From: CALXXL01 sp964512385
GTDB lineage: Bacteria; Verrucomicrobiota; Lentisphaeria; Victivallales; Victivallaceae
Assembly (NCBI GenBank): GCA_964512385.1
Contig: CAZEHZ010000029.1
Location: 1 to 23,840 of the forward strand
Direction: 5' to 3'
DNA length: 23,840 bases
Shown: piece by piece, positions 1 to 6,356 of the stretch
How positions within the stretch are numbered: position 1 is the first letter of the stretch
Layout of the letters: every line of letters starts with the position of its first letter
Made by a program: the position numbers and the translations under genes
The notes under the pieces: generated by a model
The model's database searches: none
What the model was told of the DNA's origin: nothing
Seen by the model: only the letters and a program-made list of their open reading frames with translations

Positions 1-300
1 TTGCAAATTGGTATAAAATTCAGTAATCGTCGCCCTTCCGGTACGTCCGCGTTTCCTGCCGCGGACGAATGATGAGAATGAAGTCGGGAAATAGCCCCCT
101 GCGCAAGACGCATTCGATACGAAAAAAGAGCGAAGGCATTTTTCTCCATTTCCAGAGATGCCGCGAGATTCCTCTCCGCGTGTTCCCGTGATTGCCATGG
201 CCCGGCTTGCCGCCAACTGAAAGGCGTTGCGAACACGCCGAAGTGGAAACGCTCCGCCTATTGCCGATGCCGGAACTGGCATGCAAACCCCGCAAAAAAC
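1..300. other. Left-edge region without a recognised gene
   Basis: I recognise no product here. On the plus strand a frame ending in TAA at 22-24 (last residues ANWYKIQ) could be the tail of a gene entering from the left, but seven codons prove nothing. On the minus strand a frame beginning with ATG at 282 stays open to base 1 (about 94 codons). Another frame gives a complete 99-codon reading. Both are rich in Arg, Gly and Ser, lack a convincing ribosome binding site and look like chance open frames in GC-rich DNA. The stretch contains a perfect 8-bp stem (44-51 with 60-67) and another 8-bp stem (178-185 with 231-238). Confidence 0.3.
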
Positions 301-330
301 AAAAAGGCCGAGTCGTCAAGACCCGGCCTC
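295..330 (-). terminator. Rho-independent terminator of tRNA-Ala
   Basis: Read on the minus strand, a 9-bp GC-rich stem (320-328 pairing with 306-314, one G-T pair, 5-nt loop) is followed directly by a T-rich run (positions 305 down to about 295). It sits 15 nt beyond the tRNA-Ala 3' end, where a single-gene tRNA transcript should stop. Confidence 0.85.
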
Positions 331-343
331 AGAAAAAATCAAA

Positions 344-420
344 TGGTGGAGCTGAGGGGAGTTGAACCCCTGACCTATACGATGCGAACGTATCGCTCTA
401 GCCAACTGAGCTACAGCCCC
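344..420 (-). tRNA. tRNA-Ala (anticodon CGC)
   Basis: Read on the minus strand the 77-nt gene folds as a full cloverleaf: 7-bp acceptor stem (GGGGCTG with CAGCTCC), D-stem GCTC/GAGC, anticodon stem ATACG/CGTAT with loop TTCGCAT, and T-stem AGGGG/CCCCT with loop TTCAACT. The anticodon CGC reads GCG (Ala). The G3-U70 wobble pair, the major identity element for alanyl-tRNA synthetase, is present. The 3' CCA is encoded. It is a lone gene transcribed away from the sigma-factor gene, with its own promoter and terminator. Confidence 0.97.
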
Positions 421-440
421 ATTTGCTTGTCAATACATTT

Positions 441-468
441 AATATATTTTATTTTCAAAAAAAGTCAA
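441..468 (-). promoter_or_regulatory. Sigma-70-type promoter of tRNA-Ala
   Basis: On the minus strand TTGACT (468-463) and TATATT (446-441) are separated by 16 nt in an AT-rich tract. Transcription would start near 434, about 14 nt before the mature tRNA 5' end, a normal short tRNA leader. An overlapping TATTAA with an 18-nt spacer is an alternative -10. Confidence 0.6.
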
Positions 469-486
469 GATATTTTTTGAATTTTG

Positions 487-514
487 TTGAAGAAAAGTTA
501 CATTATATTAGAAT
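487..514 (+). promoter_or_regulatory. Possible promoter of the sigma-factor/ABC operon
   Basis: TTGAAG (487-492) and TAGAAT (509-514) are separated by 16 nt, which would give a leader of about 55 nt before the ATG at 578. The surrounding DNA is very AT-rich, so other pairings, such as TTGTTG at 484 with TATTAG at 506, are equally possible. The exact element is uncertain. Confidence 0.35.
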
Positions 515-577
515 ACTTTTTAAAAACCGGTGCAAGGTTGGATTTTATAACCATTTTAGGCAGATGTTGAGGGCTGT

Positions 578-1948
578 ATGAATAATCTTAATCAACTTTT
601 TAGAGCTGTAGACGGCAATGGGGCGGCCGCTATGGACTCGTATCGTATCCAAATTCAAGCTATGCCCAATATCTCTGCAGACGAAATTTTGAGTTTCGGC
701 CGGAACATTCTTCAGCAAAATAGGCTTATCACCAGACAAATGAATATGTGCGGGTTTGTGATTGATGACTACTGCAGAAATTTAACCAACATTTTAAACT
801 GCGAAAATCAGTCCGCTTATGATGTATTTTTACCGTCGGCATGTCAAAAATTTTTGCCCGCCAAGGATAAACGGAAAGCGGAAATTAAAAAAATTCATGA
901 CGAGGTATCCGCTATTTTAGTTACCCGGCAGGAGTTGTTTGCACAATCTAAGGTTTTTGCCATGGAAAGCCCTTTAATCGCCTCGGTAAACTCTATTATG
1001 GATGATTTACCTTTCTGCATGGATTTTTATACTAAACATATTAAATATATGGCTCAACTTTTCCAGATCGACCAACCCGAAAATGTACATAAAATCAACT
1101 GGGACGGTTTTACGGATATGCAAATCGAAAAATTGCAGTCGCTTTTCCTGTTGCCGTGGGATTATATCAAAAAGTTGACCAACACGGTTTTTAACGACTA
1201 CAATACGTTGCTAAACATGCGCAAAGAGTTGATGGAGATGAATCTGAAGCTCGTTTTAGTGGTGGCTCGTGATTTTGCCGGTAAAACCTCCATTGCCATT
1301 AATGACTTGGTGCAGGAGGGCAATATCGGATTGATGCGGGCGGTGGAAAAATTTGACTTCAATTTCGGCTACAAATTTTCCACTTACGCATGTTGGTGGA
1401 TTAAACAGAATATTTCCCGTTATCTGGCCGAACAATCCCGCATTATCCGCATTCCGTCGCACATGATTGCCACTATCAGCATGATTAAACGCGCCGAACA
1501 GCAATTTATTCAGGAACACGGCCATGAACCGGAAAGCGAAGAGTTGGCCGAAATTTTAGAGATGACGCCGGCCAAGGTAAATGCCATCCGCAAAATGGCT
1601 CAACAGCCGATTTCACTGCAGTCGCAGTCAATTCTGGATTCCGGCGACAAGGCAAGTGAACTGCAGGATGTGATTCCAGATGAAAATGCCGCCTCGCCAA
1701 TGGAAATTTTAGCCGACAGCGTATTATATCAACAATTACGTCATGTATTGTCGCTTTTGCCGGAGCGTGAGCAGACCATTATTATTGACCGTTTTGGGTT
1801 GTTCGGGCATCCGGCTTTGACTTTAGATGATATCAGCAAAAAATTCCAATTAACCAAAGAACGCATCCGGCAGTTGGAAATAAAAATCATCAATAAACTG
1901 CGCTCGCCGGAGATGATGCAGTATTTTGACGCATATAAGCACAAATAA
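578..1948 (+). CDS. RNA polymerase sigma-70 family factor (RpoD/RpoS-like)
   Basis: This is a sigma factor directing core RNA polymerase to promoters. Region 1.2-like sequence is at residues 18-45. It is followed by a poorly conserved stretch of about 160 residues, and then by region 2 (222-296, with DLVQEGNIGLMRAVEKFD and the -10-recognition helix containing STYACWWIKQNIS). Region 3 is at about 297-345, and region 4 (384-442) has the -35 helix-turn-helix with TKERIRQLE. Region 1.1 is not apparent. The -10-reading Gln in WIKQ is kept, and the usual nearby Thr is Ser. At 456 residues it is shorter than most RpoD proteins. Whether it is the housekeeping or a second RpoD/RpoS-like factor cannot be decided here. 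GAGGG lies just upstream of the ATG. The stop is only 13 nt before the ABC ATPase gene. Confidence 0.92.
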   Translation: MNNLNQLFRAVDGNGAAAMDSYRIQIQAMPNISADEILSFGRNILQQNRLITRQMNMCGFVIDDYCRNLTNILNCENQSAYDVFLPSACQKFLPAKDKRKAEIKKIHDEVSAILVTRQELFAQSKVFAMESPLIASVNSIMDDLPFCMDFYTKHIKYMAQLFQIDQPENVHKINWDGFTDMQIEKLQSLFLLPWDYIKKLTNTVFNDYNTLLNMRKELMEMNLKLVLVVARDFAGKTSIAINDLVQEGNIGLMRAVEKFDFNFGYKFSTYACWWIKQNISRYLAEQSRIIRIPSHMIATISMIKRAEQQFIQEHGHEPESEELAEILEMTPAKVNAIRKMAQQPISLQSQSILDSGDKASELQDVIPDENAASPMEILADSVLYQQLRHVLSLLPEREQTIIIDRFGLFGHPALTLDDISKKFQLTKERIRQLEIKIINKLRSPEMMQYFDAYKHK

Positions 1949-1961
1949 GGATTAACAAAAC

Positions 1962-3014
1962 ATGGCCACCACAATTGAAATTTCCAATTTATCCAAATCT
2001 TACACCAAAGGCAAACAAGTTTTGCGGCCTTTGGATTTAACCATACAAGGCGGCGAATTATTCTTTTTATTAGGCCCGTCCGGGTGCGGAAAATCAACTC
2101 TGCTGCGTATTTTATCCGGATTACTGGAGCCGGATGCGGGTAGCCATATTGCCTTTAACGGTCAGGATATTACCAATCTGCCGCCGGAAAAACGCCGGGC
2201 CGCCATGGTGTTTCAAAACTATGCATTGTGGCCGCACTTAACGGTGTTTGAAAATGTGGCGTTCGGCTTAAAAGCCGCCAAAAAACCGGCGAGTGAAGTA
2301 AAAAAAGCCGTTATGGAGGCCTTGGAACTGGTGAAATTGACCGAGTTTGCCGAGCGTAAAATCCCTTCGCTATCCGGTGGCCAGCAGCAGCGGGTGGCGT
2401 TGGCCAGAGCCATAGCCGTAAAACCGGCGGTTCTGCTGTTGGATGAACCGTTGTCTAATTTAGACGCCCGACTGCGGGACGCCATGCGTACCGAAATTCA
2501 CCGCATTGTAAAAGCCAGTCAACTTACCGCCGTATATGTAACGCACGACCGTAAAGAGGCTTTAGCCACCGCCGACCGTTTAGCGGTGTTACATAATGGT
2601 GTGCTTCAACAGTGCGGTACGCCCCGGCAAATGTATTTACAGCCAGCCAATGCGTTTGTGGCAGAGTTTCTGGGCGAAACCAATATTCTCTCTGCAACTA
2701 TACTGCCCAACGGTAAATTAAGTACGCCAATCGGCGAATTAACCACCGCCCAAGCGGTGAATTTTCCGGCTGATACGCAAGTAAAAGTGCTGTTCCGGCC
2801 GGAACAACTTATTGAGTCAACCAACTCGAACGCCATGAATGTGTTTGACGCTCAAATAGTTGGTGAAACCTATTTAGGCGAATACAGTTCATATACGCTG
2901 AAATCCGGCGAAACGCAACTGAAATATACCCGACTCTCACCGCCGGAAAATGCGGTAAACAACAAACTGAAATTGTCCATCCCCGCCGCCGGCTTATGCG
3001 TAGTGAAGGAGTAA
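1962..3014 (+). CDS. ABC transporter ATP-binding protein, iron(III)/spermidine type (FbpC/PotA-like)
   Basis: This cytoplasmic ATPase powers the importer encoded by the next two genes. Walker A GPSGCGKST is at residues 38-46, the Q-loop in MVFQNYALWPH at 82-92, signature LSGGQ at 137-141, Walker B LLLDEP at 158-163, D-loop SNLDA, and the switch His in VTHDRKEA at about 195. The His is followed by Asp-Arg where the family usually has Asp-Gln. From about residue 230 a TOBE-type regulatory domain follows, as in FbpC, PotA and MalK-like proteins. The length of 350 is normal. AAGGA overlapping the upstream stop codon acts as ribosome binding site. Substrate cannot be told from the ATPase; the fused permease downstream favours the ferric-iron branch. 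Confidence 0.92.
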   Translation: MATTIEISNLSKSYTKGKQVLRPLDLTIQGGELFFLLGPSGCGKSTLLRILSGLLEPDAGSHIAFNGQDITNLPPEKRRAAMVFQNYALWPHLTVFENVAFGLKAAKKPASEVKKAVMEALELVKLTEFAERKIPSLSGGQQQRVALARAIAVKPAVLLLDEPLSNLDARLRDAMRTEIHRIVKASQLTAVYVTHDRKEALATADRLAVLHNGVLQQCGTPRQMYLQPANAFVAEFLGETNILSATILPNGKLSTPIGELTTAQAVNFPADTQVKVLFRPEQLIESTNSNAMNVFDAQIVGETYLGEYSSYTLKSGETQLKYTRLSPPENAVNNKLKLSIPAAGLCVVKE

Positions 3015-3021
3015 TTGTATT

Positions 3022-4605
3022 ATGCTGAAACGTTTAGCTATTGGCTTGATACCGTTTATTCTATTACTTGCACTGCCGTTTTTTCTGCGTGAACAGTTGG
3101 CCGAACAGGAGCGTGCGCCGGAAAACGCCGCCAAAACCATAGTCATTGTTACGGCGCATGACAAAGTTATGCGTACCGAATTTGAACGGGCGTTCCGGGA
3201 GTATTATCAAAAAAAATATGGTGAAGATGTACAATTTGACTGGCGGGACATAGGAGGAACCTCCGACATAATTCGCTATATCGATGACCGTTTTACCGCA
3301 AATTTTCGGGAATATTATCAGGACAATTATCCCGGCGAATGGAATAATGACACCGTAAACGGGTTTTCGGCGGCCAAACTGCCGGAAAACGCCCCGCATG
3401 CCGCTAAGTTGGCCAGAGAGCGTTTTTTAGCCGGTAACGTGGGTATCGGTATAGATATCATGTGGGGCGGCGGCACTTACGACATGAGCAAAAACGCCGT
3501 AAAAGGCTATGCCGTAGACGGCAAAGTAATGGAACGCCATCCGGAATATTTAACCGCCGACATCATTCCGGCTCAATTTTCCGGCGAGCAACTTTATGAT
3601 GAGCAGGGGCGATACTACGGGGTTTGTCTGGCCAGTTTTGGCATTTGCTATAATCCACAGCGTTATAAGGATTTGCAGATACCGCCGCCGGAGTGTTGGC
3701 GGGACTTGAGCCGCAGTGAACTGTTTGGCAAACTGGCGCTGGGCGATCCGACCAAAAGCGGGTCGGTAAGTAAATGCTATGAGATGCTGATTCAGCAGGT
3801 TATGCAGGAGTCGCTGGCGGCCGGGCAAGATGCGGACACCGCTTGGCAGAATGCACTTACGTTATTAAAACAGCTCTGCGGCAACGCCAATACCATTACC
3901 GACTCCGCCGGTCAAATCCCGCGTGAAGTTTCCAGCGGCAACTCCGCCGCCGGTGTCTGTATCGACTATTACGGGTTTACCGAATCCAAATGGGTCGGTG
4001 TGGAACGGCTACAATATGTTATGCCCCGTAACGGCAGTAATGTGTCTTGCGACCCGATTCAACTGTTGCGCGGTGCGCCGAACCGGGCGGTGGCGGAAGA
4101 GTTTATTGACTTTACTTTAAGTATTGACGGGCAGAAACTTTTAAATTATAAACTTGATACCCCCGGCGGGCCGCAGAAAACCGAGATTCGGCGGCAACCG
4201 ATTCGGCGGGATATCTATCAGCCGCCGTATCAACAATACTTGACCAATCCGGATTACAATCCGTATGTGTCCGGCGCCGGATTCAACTATCGCGGCGACT
4301 TGACCGGGCGGTATTTTTCTCTGTTGCGGGTTTTGATTCGTTGCATCATGCTGGATCCGATTGATGAGTTACGCCTTGCCCAGCAAGCAATTATTGCCGC
4401 CGGCGGGCCGGAGAAAGTGCCGCAGGCGTATGCGGAATTCTGTAAAATACCATTCAGTTTTACCGAGGCAGGAAAAGCCAATAATGACTTGTACCCGCAT
4501 GACAACTGGACCATGGCCGATATTGCCGCCATGCGCCGGGATTGGACAATTTCCGCCAGAGACCAATATTTACAAGCCGCAAAATTAGCGAAAGAGGGAA
4601 AATAA
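3022..4605 (+). CDS. ABC transporter extracellular solute-binding protein, membrane-anchored
   Basis: Likely the periplasmic substrate receptor of this importer. A hydrophobic segment at residues 6-22 follows a short positive N-terminus. No lipobox Cys or clear signal-peptidase site is seen, so it may stay as a signal anchor. The mature part begins with a beta strand (KTIVIVTAHD, 38-47) typical of family-1 binding proteins, followed by GGTSD (78-82), DIMWGGGT (145-152) and a later YYGVCLASFGICYN stretch. At 527 residues it is clearly longer than FbpA-type proteins (about 310-340), with an extra C-terminal part of over 100 residues. It sits 7 nt after the ATPase gene and 4 nt before the permease gene. 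Substrate is unknown; ferric iron is a guess from the permease type. Confidence 0.85.
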   Translation: MLKRLAIGLIPFILLLALPFFLREQLAEQERAPENAAKTIVIVTAHDKVMRTEFERAFREYYQKKYGEDVQFDWRDIGGTSDIIRYIDDRFTANFREYYQDNYPGEWNNDTVNGFSAAKLPENAPHAAKLARERFLAGNVGIGIDIMWGGGTYDMSKNAVKGYAVDGKVMERHPEYLTADIIPAQFSGEQLYDEQGRYYGVCLASFGICYNPQRYKDLQIPPPECWRDLSRSELFGKLALGDPTKSGSVSKCYEMLIQQVMQESLAAGQDADTAWQNALTLLKQLCGNANTITDSAGQIPREVSSGNSAAGVCIDYYGFTESKWVGVERLQYVMPRNGSNVSCDPIQLLRGAPNRAVAEEFIDFTLSIDGQKLLNYKLDTPGGPQKTEIRRQPIRRDIYQPPYQQYLTNPDYNPYVSGAGFNYRGDLTGRYFSLLRVLIRCIMLDPIDELRLAQQAIIAAGGPEKVPQAYAEFCKIPFSFTEAGKANNDLYPHDNWTMADIAAMRRDWTISARDQYLQAAKLAKEGK

Positions 4606-4609
4606 TTCG

Positions 4610-6292
4610 ATGAAATATAAACATTTATGCTCCGTTATGCACTATTTTTTAGCGACGGTACTGCTGGTGTTCTTTGCCGTATTTTTATTGGGGCCGATTT
4701 ATGCGGTAGCCAAAGGCGGCTTTGACCTCAATTTAATCGGCGAAATTTTCCGTAATCCAATTTATGTTGACGGGCTGAAAAATGCGTTTGCCGTGGCCTT
4801 GGTGACTACCTTTTTCACCTTTATCATTGCCTTGCCGCTGGCCATGATCTATGACCGTTATAACTTTAGCGGCAAAGAGTTGTGCAATGTATTGATTATG
4901 GCGCCCATGATTCTGCCGCCGTTTGTCGGTGCCTTGGGCTTTCAGCAACTGTTGGGTTATTACGGAATTTTAAACACCATTATCGTGAATGGCGGCGGGG
5001 CACGAATCGATTTTTTAGGCGGCGAAGGTAAATTCTTTGCCATTTGCGCCATTGAAGCACTGCATTTGTACCCGATATTGTACCTGAACTTAGTAACCGC
5101 CTTGGCGAATATTGACCCGGCATTGCATGAGGCGGCCCGGAATTTAAGTATTCCACGGTGGCGGCGTTTTTGGGGCATCACCATGCCGTTGCTGAAAGGC
5201 GGAATGTTTGCCGGCGGCAGTATTGTGCTGATTTGGAGTTTTACGGAATTGGGTACGCCGTTAATGTTCGGTTTTACCCGGATTACCCCGGTACAGGTGT
5301 TTAACGGCATTACGGAACTGGAACGTAATCCATTGCCGTTGGCATTGGTGGTGATAATGCTGGTGGCGTCGGCTCTGCTGTATATTGTGGGGCGACTGTT
5401 GCTGGGGCGTAATAATGACTCGATTATGACCAAGGGGATTGCCGGAAGTGCCGCCGTAAAACTGCCGGGCGGCAAGCAGATTTTTCCGTGGCTGGCGTTT
5501 GGTGTAATTACCGGTTTGGCCATTCTGCCGCATTTAAGTTTGGTTCTGCTGGCCGGCAGCCGCAACTGGACCAATACGGTGTTACCGCAAAATTTCACTT
5601 GGCAAAATTACACGCTGGCGTTGTCTGACCCATTGGTGCTGCCCAGTATTGTAAACAGTCTGAAATATTCAATTTCGGCGATGATAGTGGCGGTGATATT
5701 GGGGATTTTGACTTCGTTGATTGTAGTTAGATGGCGAGTCAAAGGCGGCTGGATTTTAGACACCTTAGCCATGTTGCCGTTAGCCGTTCCGGGTATCGTA
5801 ATGGCGTTTGGTTTTCTGGTTTTAGCGTACAGTAATGACCTGACCAAAATGTTGTTTGATGTAGAAAAAAATCCGTTATTGTTATTGGCGGTGGCGTATG
5901 CGGTGCGTAGACTGCCGTATGTAGTGCGGGCGGTAAGTTCCGGGCTACAGCAAACGCCGGAGGATTTGGAGTTGGCGGCCAGAAATTTAGGTGCCGGAGC
6001 GTGGCGAACCTTAAGCAAAATAACGTTGCCTTTAATTGCGGCAAACATTATTGTAGGGGCGTTATTTGCGTTCAGCTTTTCGATGCTGGAAGTTTCGGAC
6101 AGCTTAATTTTAGCGCAAAAAGCGGTCTTCTACCCGATTACCAAAGCGATTTACGAATTATCGCAAGTGCTTGGCGGCGGAATCTATACCGCCTGTGCCT
6201 TTGGCGTATGGGCGATGCTGTTTCTGGCCTCGTCGCTGGCATTGGCGGCGGTGGTGCTGGGCAAAAAAATCGGTGCAATTTTCCGACTTTAA
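4610..6292 (+). CDS. ABC transporter permease, fused double-domain (FbpB-like)
   Basis: This inner-membrane channel has two permease domains in one chain, about 12 membrane segments over 560 residues. Each half carries the cytoplasmic EAA loop that docks the ATPase: HEAARNLSIPRWRRFWGITM (173-192) and ELAARNLGAGAWRTLSKITL (454-473). Duplicated permeases of this kind occur in ferric-iron (FbpB/SfuB) importers and relatives. The ATG at 4610 is 4 nt after the binding-protein stop, with GAGGG inside the upstream gene end. It ends the operon started at 578: the next gene has its own strong promoter 20 nt further on. No hairpin terminator is seen in the short gap. Confidence 0.93.
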   Translation: MKYKHLCSVMHYFLATVLLVFFAVFLLGPIYAVAKGGFDLNLIGEIFRNPIYVDGLKNAFAVALVTTFFTFIIALPLAMIYDRYNFSGKELCNVLIMAPMILPPFVGALGFQQLLGYYGILNTIIVNGGGARIDFLGGEGKFFAICAIEALHLYPILYLNLVTALANIDPALHEAARNLSIPRWRRFWGITMPLLKGGMFAGGSIVLIWSFTELGTPLMFGFTRITPVQVFNGITELERNPLPLALVVIMLVASALLYIVGRLLLGRNNDSIMTKGIAGSAAVKLPGGKQIFPWLAFGVITGLAILPHLSLVLLAGSRNWTNTVLPQNFTWQNYTLALSDPLVLPSIVNSLKYSISAMIVAVILGILTSLIVVRWRVKGGWILDTLAMLPLAVPGIVMAFGFLVLAYSNDLTKMLFDVEKNPLLLLAVAYAVRRLPYVVRAVSSGLQQTPEDLELAARNLGAGAWRTLSKITLPLIAANIIVGALFAFSFSMLEVSDSLILAQKAVFYPITKAIYELSQVLGGGIYTACAFGVWAMLFLASSLALAAVVLGKKIGAIFRL

Positions 6293-6311
6293 AGAATTTA
6301 ATAAAAAACAT

Positions 6312-6340
6312 TTGACTTTTTAAATTACACCACTTATATT
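6312..6340 (+). promoter_or_regulatory. Strong sigma-70-type promoter of the DUF2339 gene
   Basis: TTGACT (6312-6317), a 17-nt spacer and TATATT (6335-6340) form a near-consensus promoter in the 64-nt gap after the permease gene. Transcription should start near 6347. That would leave only about 10 nt before an ATG at 6357, so the second in-frame ATG at 6369 becomes attractive. Confidence 0.75.
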
Positions 6341-6356
6341 AGAGATAACATAAACC

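Noticed and set aside
44..67. 8-bp perfect hairpin as a terminator
   Set aside because: No T-run follows on either strand.
20..319. 99-codon minus-strand frame at the left edge
   Set aside because: It starts within the tRNA-Ala terminator hairpin, has no ribosome binding site and an unlikely residue mix. Treated as chance.
4960..6048. Long minus-strand open frames (212 and 146 codons) opposite the permease gene
   Set aside because: They lie fully inside a well-supported permease gene with both EAA loops intact. Their translations show no domain and no ribosome binding site, so they are antisense shadows.
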